A stretch of DNA of 64,000 nucleotides, from the NCBI GenBank assembly GCA_030760725.1, contig JASWHV010000009.1, forward strand, positions 92,864,780 through 92,928,779, written 5' to 3'. A model generated the notes under the pieces. The model did no database searches. It saw only the letters and a program-made list of their open reading frames with translations, and was not told where the DNA came from. A program made the translations under genes and the position numbers. The stretch is from Neostapfia colusana (taxonomy: Eukaryota; Streptophyta; Magnoliopsida; Poales; Poaceae). Positions 10,982 through 23,178 of the stretch are shown one piece after another (the stretch's first letter is position 1; each line of letters opens with the position of its first letter).

Positions 10982-13660
10982 TGGTAAGTGATCATCCCAA
11001 TTCTTACCGTGGTTGATAGAACAAGCTCATAGCATATCTTCTAGAATCTGATTTACCCACTCGGTTTGCCTGTACGTCTGCGGGTGGTATGCTGAACTAC
11101 GGATCAGCTTCGTCCCCAAAGAAGCATGCAACTGCTCCCAAAAAAGAGACACAAATAAAGTGCCCCGATCCGATGTGATGGTGCGGGGTATGCCGTACAA
11201 GCATAGGATCCGTAAGTTGTATAATTCAGCATACTTCTTGGCGTTGTAGTTGGTGTTAACAGGGATAAAATGGGCAACTTTGGTGAGCCGGTCAACGATC
11301 ACCCACACTGAATCATGCTTCTGAAATGTGGTGGGTAAACTGACTATGAAGTCCATGCTCACATCTTCCCACTTTCAATCAGGAACGCCCAGTGGTTGTA
11401 GCAGTCCCGGTTTTCTCATGTGGTCTGCTTTCACCCTTCAACATGTATCACATTCAGACACGTACTTTGCGACCTCCCGCTTCATCCGTGTCCATCAAAA
11501 CTTGCTTCTGAGTTCTTGATACATCTTGTTGCTGCCGGGGTGAATAGAAAACTTTGACAAGTAAGCCTCATCAATGATTTTCTTCCGTAACTCTGGGTTA
11601 CGGGGTACGACGATCTGGTCCTTGAACCATAGGACGCCGTCTCCGTCTTTCCGGAAACATTTGAAGTCCCCACTGTCTACACGTCTCCACAAATGCGACA
11701 TACCCTTGTCATGTTTCTGAGCTGCCGCTATATCTTCATGGATGGTGGGGATCAAAGCTAAGTTGTACAGAGCTCCATTTTGAATCACATGCAATGGTGG
11801 GTTGCTCTCTTCCAACGGTGTGATGGTCAGATTGTTGACGTGTGACTTGCGACTCAGTGCATCCGCCACTACGTTTGCCTTGCCAAGGTGATAATGGATC
11901 TCTATTTCATAATCCTTTATCAACTCCAACCATCTTCGCTGCCTCATGTTCAGCTCCTTCTGAGTGAATATGTACTTGAGGCTTTTGTGGTTGGTATATA
12001 AATGTACGAGGTTACCGAGTAGGTAGTGCCTCCACATCTTAAGTGCGAGTACCACGGCAGCGAGCTCCAAGTCACGAGTTGGATAATTTTGCTCATGGTT
12101 CCTGAGCTGCCGTGATCCATACGCGACCACCCTTCGGTCTTTCATCAGCACACATCCGAGCCCAATGCCGGATGCATCACAGTACACATCGATTGATTTT
12201 GTTGTGTCTGGCTGCGCCAAAACAGGTGCTGATGTTAAGTGCTCCACTAATGCCTTGAATACTGCTTCACATGCTGGAGTCCAAACATAATTGGTAGCCT
12301 TCTTCAGCAGCTCTGTCATAGGCTTGGCAATCTTCGAGAAGTACGGAATGAACCTCCAATAATATTCCGCGAGTCCGAGGAAACTCTGTACCTCGTGAAC
12401 AGTTCTTGGGGACTTCCATTTCAGCACTTGTGTGATCTTACTCGGGTCGACAGCGATGCCCTCCGCTGAGATAATATGCCCGAGAAAAGGCAGTTGCGAT
12501 ATCCATAATTCACAGTTGCTGAATTTCGTGTATAGTTTGTGACCCCGCAGCCGTTGCAAGACTATATGCAGATGCTTCGTGTGTTCTTCCTCCTTCTTGG
12601 AATATACCAATATGTCATCGATGAAGACCACGACAAACTTATCCAGCTCCGGCATGAATACCAAGTTCATCAAGTACATGAAGTGAGCTGGAGCATTGCT
12701 GAGGCGGAAGGACATGACCAGGTACTCATAAAGCCCGCACCTAATCGAGAAAGTTGTCTTCGGTATATCCTCAGCCCGTATCTTAATCTGATGGTACCCG
12801 GATCTTAAGTCCATTTTGGAAAAGATCTTTTCTTCCACCAACTGATCAAACAACATGTCGATCTGTGGCAATGGGTACTTGTTCTTGATGGTTACAGCGT
12901 TTAGTGGACGATAGTCCACGCAAAGCCACAGCTTCACGTCCTTCTTCTTCACAAATAACGCCGAACAGCCCCATGGCGAGGAGCTCGGCCTAATAAAACC
13001 CTTCTCCAGCAGGTACGTTAACTGCGTCTTCAGTTCTGCCAATTCCTTTGGCGCCATCTTGTACGGCCTTCGGGATATTGGCATAGTTCCCGTTGTAAGT
13101 TCAATCTTTAACTCCACCTCTCGGTCGGGCGGCATCCCCGGTAAATCATCCAGGAACTTGTCAGGAAACTCACGGACTACTGGAATGTCTTCCAATCTGA
13201 TGGTGGTGGATTGGTATACACTTGGAAGTTTTATTTCTGGACTGTCCAGAAATAATGAGTGAGACTCGTGCACTTCTGAGTGCAAATGCACGACTTGGAG
13301 GACGGTGTATAAAATAGCACCGTGGCGGGTTAACCACGACATCCCTAGGATGACATCGACCTTCTGTCCCTCTAAAACTATGAGAGACGTAGGGTATACT
13401 CTACCATATAAGCATAATGGCGCTTTTGGAACCATCATGCTTGCTGAAATTTTCCCACCCAGTGAACAAATCAAGTAAGGACTTTCAGTGGGTAGTATTT
13501 GCAAGCTGTATTTAGCAATAAAAGCTTGGCTAATGAAACTATGCATGGCGCCTGAATCAAATAACACTATGGCGGGATGCTGGTGGAGTTGGAACATACC
13601 CGCAAGGATTGGCTCCCCCTCCGGCACGTCCTCTATGGTGAGTTGGTGGACCTGCCGGGC
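10982..13660 (-). pseudogene. pol: Protease, reverse transcriptase, RNase H and integrase of element B
   Basis: A 710-codon open stretch (13627 to 11495) continues in the same frame through stops at 11495-11497, 11375-11377 and 11027-11029. Protease reads FDSGAMHSF, with Met where Thr is usual after DSGA. Reverse transcriptase has FIDD, RNase H has DVYCDASG, and integrase has its zinc-binding His pair and the first two catalytic motifs (VIVDRLTK, TSDRG) plus the QTEWVNQ helix. Two of the stops (11495 and 11375) sit at tryptophan codons conserved in relatives, both TGG to TGA. The protein is truncated soon after the catalytic core. Confidence 0.92.
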
Positions 13661-14042
13661 TTAGGATTTGCCCGGCGCGCATTAATGGGGTTCCGGGGCT
13701 GATTCCTCCCCGGAAACTGTGGTGCCACTATGCCGCCTTGCCTCTCAGGACAGATGTCGGCGAAGTGTCCTGGGCGACCACATTTGAAGCATGCGGCTGA
13801 TGACTGGCCCGTGCTTGGGGGATGAAATCCCGGCATGCGCTGCTTAGGTGCAAACGCACGCGGCATCGCCCGCTGCTGCTGTTGTTGCTGCGGAGGTGGT
13901 GCTGGTAGTGCCGGCCTGAATGCCGGTGGAGAATATGGCCGACTGCGGAATGGCATCAGCCTCTGTGTTGGCTGCCAGCATTGACCTGATGGTGAGCGAT
14001 ACACCATCCGGTATTTTTTAGAAGGACCACCTGGCTTTTCTT
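13633..14042 (-). pseudogene. gag: gag C-terminus with CCHC zinc knuckle, element B
   Basis: A proline- and glutamine-rich stretch (a run of six glutamines) leads into a CCHC knuckle, CFKCGRPGHFADIC, at 13750-13791, spaced C-x2-C-x4-H-x4-C. Such knuckles bind element RNA in the nucleocapsid. A frameshift near 13650 separates it from the protease. The capsid part of gag is missing: immediately upstream lies the extra ORF. This is the only A/B/C-type gag here with a visible knuckle. Confidence 0.85.
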
Positions 14043-14672
14043 TTAAACCTTCTTTGGACGATGCAACTGATTATGTTGTTCGTTCATTCGCTTTATTATC
14101 GGAAGGAGAACATTGCTGGATGCACTGTGAGTACTCTCAAAATGGTCTCCACGATTGGTGCTCTCCTTGAGCTTCACGGCAAGACAATCCGTATGGATAG
14201 CTTGGCTGTCCATCACGGTCTTCCCTGCTCTCAACTGGAGGCTCAGGTTCGCCTCCGCTGGGTTGTACCTTGGGCAATCCGGATCTGTTGCCTCCAAGTA
14301 CCTTTCCCTCCACACGTGATTAGCTCGCCCCTCCACTGGGACCAGCGCGTATGGAGTGCCTCCATAGCTCTCATGTGTAGTTGGCATAAACGCGGCATGG
14401 TGTCGCGGGCTGCCACTTGCCACATTTCCTCCGGCTGTCTACCTCTCACCGTGACGGTGAATGGTGCCCAACCGGGTGGCTTATGTCCTGCAGGAACTTC
14501 GACATGGATGGTCTACGTCTTGTTCCCCTACTCGCCTTCCTCCATGATGAGGTACTGCGGCATCTCCACGTACCCGAAATATTGAAGTATTTGCTTCAAC
14601 ACTTCAGGATAACCGCTGCATTGAGAACAGTGGGAGACCACCCACCCGTTCTCCAGTTGTTTATCCACTGTC
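14043..14672 (-). pseudogene. Extra ORF (orf0-like) of element B, broken
   Basis: An ATG at 14672 follows TTTCTACAG, a good 3' splice-site match. The product has a short globular segment with YPEVLKQIL, then FTVTVRGRQPEEMWQVAARD after two in-frame stops (the first is a TAG near 14530). A frameshift near 14330 leads to a last frame ending at 14043. The middle segment resembles the extra ORFs of element E (AEAINDAAWEALTGLC) and, more weakly, element G. Function is unknown. Extra ORFs upstream of gag have, from memory, been described in some rice gypsy families as orf0; I cannot check identity here. The N-terminal part is missing because element C inserted at 14737. Confidence 0.55.
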
Positions 14673-14736
14673 ATCTGTAGAAACATATTTGAAAAAGGTC
14701 AAATATTCATTTCAGCAGTAAATCATTGAGTTATAA

Positions 14737-17700
14737 TGTGAGAGACCCTGGCACCCGTGTCACGGGGCCGTGCAGCTCACCCGGGAATCGCATTGGGTGA
14801 TGCCGTGTCATGCGGCACCCAACAGCACACATATAAGGAAAACTGTATTACATAAATCAAAAGCAGAAGCTTACAAGTGTTCTTTGTAAATAGTTTATAT
14901 CAAATGGCTACAGCGGAAGTCTATGAACTGCTCACATCGAATAACTAATGAGCACTCGAGAAGAGGTCCAGCCCGCGGACTCCTCTCGCTAGCAACACGA
15001 AGACATGGCAGCGGCTGGGTTCTCCAAGTGTTACATGACTCGGAGTCTCCGAGTCTCACCGGACAACCTTTTTAATAAGCGACGATGTTAAACTGCAAAA
15101 CCACTCATATAGCAAGAGTGAGCACAAAGGCTCAGCAAGACTTAACCGTCTCTCCTAAGGCCTGCAACTCTACATGAAAGTAACTTAAGACCTAAACATG
15201 TAAATTGCAAAAAGACTCGTCTACGAGTTCGTCCTTAACTTTCAGATTTTTAGCCATCATAGTAGTGACTTTGCGTCCAGCAACATTGGAACTCCACAAT
15301 CACACAAGAAACACTTCATTCCAATGTTACTTGTCCCAAGGTGGAAATTAACTTTAATTTGCTCTATCTCTACTTCAAACAAGGTTTTCATGCAATTCCA
15401 ATAATCATAAACGCAATTAAAACTTGCAAACTGTTATCACACAACTTGCTTACTACGTCACAACACAGTGAGCAAGCGGTACTCATAACCACGAGGGACA
15501 GTGATTCGAATCAAACACTGCCCGGATAACTCGACACATACGCCCGCCTATGAAGACCCAAATCTAGCGTCCTTCATTACGTCTTATGTGGCAACCTTTC
15601 GCAGGACACCCGACTGTAGAACAGATCGCACTGTCTCAGGCTCATAGGTCTAACGAGATGATGTCGTATGCCTCTACAATCCAGTTAACCTGGTACATCG
15701 ATTTCCTGGGTCCCATATAGCAGTAAGCATCTGGTACACAACTCAATACTTGCTCAGCAGGGACGCACACGGCTCGGTCCTTAACCGACACAGGCAGAGC
15801 TACTCGACCAAGACCTCATCTTGTCGCTGCCTAACCCTCCTGCCCGGTCTCATCTTTGGAAACATAAACTTTAGTTTGCCTCTTTAAACCATACCCCTGT
15901 GATTCCGACTATAACTCGCGAGTAGATTCCAACTACTCGACTTCTACCGGATGTCATAGCCTAATTAGCACAGCATTATTCTACATCGGGGATATGTCTT
16001 CTACCCTGGACTCGAGGGTTTAGTTGATCATGCAGTTGGAGTATAAATCAATCCTAACTTAATGCACATACAAACTTTACCATAATAGTGAACAAAGTAA
16101 AACTTTATAAAACAACTAGATTCAAATCGGAGCTTGCCTTGGTTTTGTAGGTGACTAAGTATCTGTTCAGTTAGTGAAGACAACTTGAGGCTTGATCACT
16201 CGCTTTCCTCCCTCTTTGATCTCCACTTTGATTGCTTCACAATCTTCACGTAGATGTTACACGTGAGGAATATGCATATGTATTCAATTATAAAGCTTTT
16301 GCTAACAATTTCTAAAGACATGTTTGAAACTGGAACTCTGTTTAAGAATTTAAAATGACACTGGTGCTAGTGGTTTGGGTTTGGGTTAAGTAACATGATC
16401 AAGTGAAAGTGCACTTCATCACTCATGTGTTACTCATCTAAAGAGGATGAATAGAACAGTGGTGATTTAGATCTCCAATGGAGCTGAAAATTTTCTTGTG
16501 AGTTCCTTGTCACAAGAAAGTCATGTGGACCAAAATTCAGAATTTTTCAATGTGTAGATCACTCAGAACAATTCCCTAAGCATTTAGGCAAAAAGGAATT
16601 AATTCTGAATAAATTTGCACTTTCATGCAAATCCAAGTGAACCACAATTTCAAACATAGTTCAGGGATCATGCATGAAGTTTCCTAGGAATTTTGGAACT
16701 AGGAATTGCCTAGAACTGAATTTCCATGTTTTGGAACTTCTCTGAAATTGTTTCTGTATTCATTTGAACACAGCAACTTGAAATCAGAATTCTCCTAACT
16801 AAATCAACACCAAAAGAGCTGAACTTTTTACAGGAGTTCACTAACATCCTAAAGAATATTCTGGCAAAATTTGAGAGTTTTTGGATGAACCAAACTCCCT
16901 CTAAAATTCTTTTCCCGAAAATATTTAAAAATTGTTCCAGAATTAAATGTTGACTTTCATACAAATTGGGTTGCACATTGGATAGATATTGCCAAGATGA
17001 TTCTAACCGAATTTGAATCACCCAATTTGGAGTTACCTAGCACAAGTTATGAATTTCTAAACTTTGCTTGAAATCTGGAATTAATTTCCCACAGAAAACC
17101 TACCCGGACCCACTATTTAAATGGCAGCCAATGAGATACGAGGACACACGGGCCACAGGGTTGCAACATGGGTATTCACACCTGATCCCCGGCCACAGAG
17201 GATCCCGGTTTTTAAATTATACCCGCTGACAGGTGGGCCAGCCCCGGGACTTCTTCTTCCAGGTGCGGCAGCATTCGGTGAAGCTCGGCGCCGATGACCG
17301 GTCACCCTAGCCCATGAAAACCTCAAGTGATCGGCTCTAAAGCATCAGTGGCACCTAAGGAAGCTCGACATGGAAACAAACTAGCTCGGAAATGGCGGCT
17401 ACTAGGGTTTCACCGGGCCCCCAAGGAGTTCCGCCATGGTTGAGCTCGGGAAAAATTGAAATGGGCCGCTAACACCGGGTTTCAAGCTAGGGTTGCTAAG
17501 GAAAGTTGATCACTAGCTAGTCTAGAACCTTTGTGCATGATTTGGTGGCCTAAACACAAGAAGTGCGATCAAATTTTGATAAATTCTTACCTGGGTTCAC
17601 TTTGCACACGCTGGGAGAAATTCTCCGAATTGCAGCTCGATGAGCCTCGGCTTGAGCTGAGACTCAGCGAGGAGCAGCGCGGGTAGTCGGTGCGTCCTTG

Positions 17701-18650
17701 GGTGCCTTCGGTCGAGCGTGAATCCCCTCATGTGAGGCTGTCCACGTGAGCTCGAGTGGAGGCGATACTCGGCCACCGTGAAACAGAACTGCTTTTGGGT
17801 GATGGAAGCCGAGCTCGACCAGCTTTCGCTCCGAGGAGACATCGGACGCAGCTGTGGTGCGGTTTTAGCTGCTCGGGGATCTCGGTGGCACAAGTTTGGA
17901 CGGCTCCCGATCGATCAACGAGGAGGCGGCAGCGTGGTTGCTCGGTTCTTGCGTGAGGAAGAAGCGAAACCGTGTGTTGCATCTTGTGAGCTAACGGATC
18001 ATGCGGAACGTCCAGCACACGCACGAGCTGGTTGCCAGCACGAGGAGAGAGCGAGGCGGTGGCTTCGGCGTGAGCTTCGGTGGCGCGCGTGAGGCAGCAG
18101 GCTAGTGTGAGTGGGAACAGAGGAGAGCAGGATTACTTCGGTTGTAAGTTTCCCTTCCACAGACATGTGGGTCCCACTGCTTTTCTCCCCCAAAATATCT
18201 CCAGTTTGTCACATTGCAAATTTCAGTCATGAAGAGCTCAAATTTGAAAGCCATTTGGAAAATTTGACTAGGTGGACTTCAGTTTCAAATTTGAATTCAA
18301 ATTTCAATGAAATTCACAAGCCTCTTTGATATACATATCAAAGTACCTCCAAATTTTCTCAAAAATTGTCTTCCTCATAATTTGGACCTGAATAATTCAA
18401 ATATGGATTTGAACTTAATTTGGCGGCTGCAAAGGGGAGGGTTACAACCACAGTTTGCATCCTTCATTTAAAATGATCACCTTTGCATTCAAATGTACAT
18501 TTGAATTCAAAGTGGACTTTAAATTATGTGATTGCACATGACAACATTCACATGTGTAGAAAAGTTTTTGCAAGTCCCATTTTCTTGGATTTGAACTCAA
18601 CTTTATTCACTACTCAAGTTTTCCTTATACAAGTTTTTGGGACTTTTACA
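14737..18650 (-). repeat. 3' LTR of element C (3.9 kb)
   Basis: On the minus strand it starts TGTAAAAGTCCC at 18650 and ends at TGTGAGAGACC (plus-strand reading) at 14737. It is colinear with 24716-28788 but lacks about 165 bases of GC-rich sequence present in that copy at about 27214-27410. Small open frames (for example 15341-15529) recur in both LTRs only because the LTRs are copies. Confidence 0.93.
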
Positions 18651-18663
18651 TTCCTCCCCCTTA
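18651..18663 (-). other. Polypurine tract of element C
   Basis: Read on the minus strand, TAAGGGGGAGGAA directly precedes the LTR start TGTAAAAG. It is the plus-strand DNA primer site and nearly equals that of element A. Confidence 0.85.
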
Positions 18664-18715
18664 AAAAGAATCTCATCCTCGAGATTCACAATTAAGAACA
18701 ATGTGGGGAGGACAA

Positions 18716-21700
18716 CTATCGGACATATGCCTCTAATAACTCTGGATGATTGCGTTGTAAATACTCCTCGCTTTCCCATGTAGCTTCGTCGCACATGTGG
18801 TTTTCCCATAGCACATTGAAAAATTGCATCGTCTGGATCCTGGTCTCATGAGTCTTTTCATCAATTATCCGTGTTGGGTGCTCAAAATTAGTGAGGTCCG
18901 GCTTCAAATCTGCTATGCCTCCCATGAGAATCTCCGTTGGAACTTTCAAACACTTCTGCAACTGAGATATGTGGAAGATGTTATGAACTCAGGCTAAGGC
19001 TGCCGGTAACTCCAAACGGTATGCCACGGTTCCACATCTTTTGATGATGGCGAAGGGACCAATAAAATGCGGAGCTAATTTTCCTTTCACTCTGAATCGG
19101 TGAATCCCCTTCATAGGAGATACGCGGAGATATACGTGGTCTCCAACTTGAAAGTTCAGAGGACGATGTCTCTTATCTGCATAGCTCTTTTTTCTGGACT
19201 GAGCGGCTTTAAGATTTGCTTGAATAAGCCTTACCCGCTCTTCTGCTTCATTTACGAGATCAACCCCGTAAATAACTCTCTCGCCAGATTCACACCAGTT
19301 CAAGGGTGTGCGACACTTCCGGTCGTAGAGAGCTTCAGAAGGTGCCATTTTTATGCTCGTTTGATAACCGTTGTACGAGAACTCCGTCAACGGTAAGTGA
19401 TCATCTCAGCTTTTACCATGGTGGATGGCACACGCCCTTATCATATCTTCAAGTATTTGATTCACCCTCTCAGTTTGCCCGTCGGTTTGAGGGTGATACG
19501 TGGAGCTTCGAATCAATTTGGTTCCCAAGGATGCGTGTAGCTGCTCCCAGAAACGGGCTACGAACAGCGATCCTCTGTCGGAGACAATGGTACGGGGAAC
19601 TCCATGCAAGCACAAGATTTGCGCTATGTACAACTCCGCATACTGCTTGGCGTTGTAGCTGGTATGCACAGGGATGAAGCGTGCTGATTTGGTTAACTGG
19701 TCAACGATTACCCAAATCGAATCATGGTGGTGGGAGGTCATCGGCAACCTGACGATGAAATCCATACTCAAGTCTTCCCACTTTCATGCCGGTATTTGCA
19801 GTGGTTGCAGCAGGCCCGGCTTCTTCACATGGTCAGCCTTAACTCTACGACACGTATCACATTCTGAAATGTACTTTGCAACTTCATGTTTCATACGTGT
19901 CTACCAAAACTTCTTCCGGAGGTCTTGGTACATTTTATTACTGCCCGGATGAATTGAAAATTTGAACAAATGAGCTTCATCCAAAATTTTCTTCCGCAGC
20001 CTTATATAACGATGTACGACTATCCGGTCCTTGAACCATAAGGTATATTCATCATCTAACCGGAAACATTTCATTTCCCCGTTCTTCAACCTCCTTTTAA
20101 TATGAGTCATGCCCTTGACTCCCTTTTTAGCTTTCATAACCTCCTCTTTTAATGTGGGTATGAGAGCTAGATTATGTAGAGCTCCAAACGGAACCAAGTA
20201 GAGACTCGGTTCTTCCTCTTTGATCAGCATAATGGTCAGATTATGAATATGAGACTTCCGGCTAAGTGCATCGGCAACCACATTTGCCTTGCCTGGATGA
20301 TAATGAATTTCTATCTCATACTCTTTGATCAGCTCCAACCATCGCCGTTGTCGCATATTCAGCCCTTTTTGAGTGAATATGTACTTCAAGCTTTTGTGGT
20401 CAGTGTAGAGATGAACCAGATTTCCCAATAGGTAATGCCTCCACATCTTCAAAGCTAGCACCACGGCAGCAAGCTTGAGATCATGAGTTGGATAATGTTG
20501 TTCATGATTCCATAATTGCCGTGATCCATATGCGACCATGCATCCTCCTTGCATGAGTACACAACCAAGTCCGATGCCGGACGCATCACAATAAACATCA
20601 AAGGGCTTGGTTGTATCTGGTTGAGCTAGAACCAGGGCTATTGTGAGGTGTTTCACCAATGCTTGAAAAGCTTCCTCACATGGGTTGCTCCAATCATATT
20701 TGATGCCCTTTTTAAGTAGCTCCATCATAGGTTTAGAGATTTTTGAGAAGCCCAGGATGAACCTCCAATAATATCCCGTCAAACCTAAGAAGCTACGAAC
20801 TTCATGGACTGATGTTGGAGACTTCCATTTCAGCACTTGTTCAATCTTGCTCGGATCAACAGCAATGCCTTCCGCTGAAACAATATGTCTAAGAAATGGC
20901 ACTTGGTTGATCCAGAATTCACATTTACCAAACTTTGCATAGAGCTTGTGATCTCTCAGTCGTTGGAGCACAATATGCAAATGTTTAGCATGTTCCTCCT
21001 CTGATTTGGAATAGATCAAGATATCGTCGATGAATACCACGACGAACTGATCCAGCTCCGGCATGAAAACCGAGTTCATGAGATACATAAAGTGAGCCGG
21101 AGCATTGGTCAACCCAAATGACATGACAAGATACTCATAGAGTCCATATCTTGTTGAGAATGCTGTTTTTGGGATATCCTCCGCTCGAATCTTGATTTGA
21201 TGATATCCCGACCTTAAGTCCATCTTGGAGAAGACTTTAGCACCCAATAGCTGATCGAAGAGAATATCAATTCTTGGTAGTGGATACTTGTTCTTTATCG
21301 TCACAACATTTAACGGACGATAATCAACGCATAGCCTCAGCGTCTCATCCTTCTTCTTCACAAATAAAGCCGAGCAACCCCATGGTGATGAACATGGACG
21401 AATAAACCCCTTGTCCATAAAATCTTTGAGTTGCTCCTTCAGTTCAGCTAATTCATTCGGAGCCATTTTATATGGTCTCCGAGAGATCGGCGTGGTTTCC
21501 GGTATCAACTGTATTTTGAATTCCACCTCGCGCTCAGGTGGTAAGACTGGAAGATCTTCGGGAAACACGTCTGGATATTCACGGACTACCGGAACGTCTT
21601 CTAACTTGCAACCTTCCGCATTACATACTTCCAGGACTTTGGAAACAGCTTTGCCGAGATATAACGTATGACGCCCGTGAAGTGAAGAGTCCAAATGAAC

Positions 21701-22651
21701 ACTCTGACTCTCGATGTCTAGAACAGCCCTATGGAAAGTTAACCATGATATTCCCAATATGGCATTGATTCCTTGATCTTCGAGGATAGTGAGGGTGGTA
21801 GGATAAAATTTTCCACCCAGACAAAGTTGTGCTTTAGGAACGACTTCATTAGTCGATATGTCTCACCCTGGCGAATGAATATGGTAAGAACCCTTTGTGA
21901 TCATTGTGGAAACCTGATCCCGGATTACCGTCGCCTTGCTAATGAAGTTATGTGTTGCCCCAGAGTCAAATAGAATGACAACCGGCTTGTCATTTAATAT
22001 GAATCTGCCCGCGAGGACTGGTCCTCCCTTTGGCGGATCGTCGACTGACACATAGTTAACAATTCCCACTTTGGAAATGGCTTTTATTTGCTGTCCAAGA
22101 TCATTGTTTAGAACTGGACCCGCAGACATCAGGTTGCTGCTCGGTTCAGTTGCTTCATTGACGATGTGTTCATTGTCAATTTGAAGTGGGATACCACTCG
22201 GTTTAGCTGAGAAATCACCTTGATCATCTTCAATACTTCGAGGGGGATAATATTCTGGTGCACACTGTTGGTACTGGGTGGCAAGAGAAATCAGTTGTTG
22301 CTGCGGTGGAGGTAAATAAAACCTCTGTGGAGTATAAGAGTCGTTATACTCCAAGAATGACTGCTCCTTTTGAGGAACCTCTAGACCGGAAGGTGAACGG
22401 ATTACCAACCGATACTTCTGAGGCAGATGATTGCATTCATCCTGTGATGAGTCCCTCTCCCTCTTTTCTTTAAGGTAGAGATTGGAATAATATTCCTGAG
22501 TGATAGCACAGCTAACAAACTCATCAAAGTTCTTTTGGCTAACTTGAGCCAACTCGCATCGCAGCCAAGCAGTCAGCCCTCGGTAAAAATGATAACCCTT
22601 CGTGGCTGGTGATTTCACATAATCAGGAACATATTGAGCTAGGCGATTAAA
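18716..22651 (-). pseudogene. pol: gag C-terminus, protease, reverse transcriptase, RNase H, integrase and chromodomain of element C
   Basis: A single frame continues from gag to the chromodomain stop at 18716. It is interrupted by in-frame stops at 21863-21865 (TGA), 19901-19903 (TAG), 19784-19786 (TGA), 19406-19408 (TGA) and 18989-18991 (TGA). The last four all replace tryptophans conserved in element A or B. Protease reads FDSGATHNFIS, reverse transcriptase FIDD, RNase H DVYCDASG. Integrase shows the HPGSNKMYQ zinc part, the VIVDQLTK and VSDRG catalytic motifs and QTERVNQ. The chromodomain carries CDEATWESEEYLQ. Gag's glutamine-rich tail (22300-22350) has no CCHC knuckle. No frameshift is needed across about 3.9 kb, so decay is mainly by point substitution. 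Confidence 0.95.
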
Positions 22652-23178
22652 TTATTTAGCATAATCAATAACACTCATTTCCCCTTGTTTTAGATTCCAG
22701 AATTCATCAAGACTTGTTTGCATTATGCCCGCAGGAACGAAACGAGCACGAAATGCATCCTGGAACTCCGTCCACGTGACATGATGCCCTTCTGGTTGGA
22801 TAGCAAGGTATTCTGCCCACCAGGATCCATCAAAGCCGTGAAGCTGCTGAGCGGCAAATAGAATCTTCTGGAAGTCATCACATTGAATCATCCTAAACTT
22901 GGACTCAATGACACGTAACCAGTGATTTCCATCACAATGGTCGGCCGCTTCGGAAAATACCACGGTTGTGTCGCCAAGAAATCCAGATAAGTGCTCAGGG
23001 TTGGCATGTGATGTTGAGCTTTTCTATTTATTCCTTGCTGAACTAGAGTTTGAAGAGTTCCATTCATCTTCTCCATAATTTCCGCCAATCCGGTTGGTGA
23101 TGGCTCTTGTGATGAAGTCGAGTCATTCCCACCTCGACTCGACCCTCCAAGCTCCATTCGAGAATATTTGAGTACCAT
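22652..23178 (-). pseudogene. gag: gag capsid part of element C
   Basis: Starts at ATG 23178, one base after a TTTCGTGCAG splice-acceptor-like sequence; the downstream GGSSRGGNDS motif matches element A. The retrotransposon gag domain carries GNHWLRVIESK and DGSWWAEYLA. A one-base loss near 22965 shifts the frame, and a TAA at 22652-22654 interrupts it before the part that continues into pol. Confidence 0.9.

Larger units (their letters stand above)
10982..14736 (-). mobile_element. Ty3/gypsy chromovirus fragment B
   Basis: Minus-strand remains of a retrotransposon: from high to low coordinate, an extra ORF, gag C-terminus with zinc knuckle, protease, reverse transcriptase, RNase H and most of integrase. 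It is cut at 14737 by element C and at about 10982 by a deletion that removed the integrase C-terminus and chromodomain. Pol closely resembles that of elements A, C and F, but the upstream part carries an extra ORF like those of E and G. Confidence 0.85.

Noticed and set aside
15341..15529. Open frame conserved at 25278-25508, which could look like a conserved small protein
   Set aside because: Both lie at the same place in the two LTRs of element C, so conservation is due to copying of the LTR.
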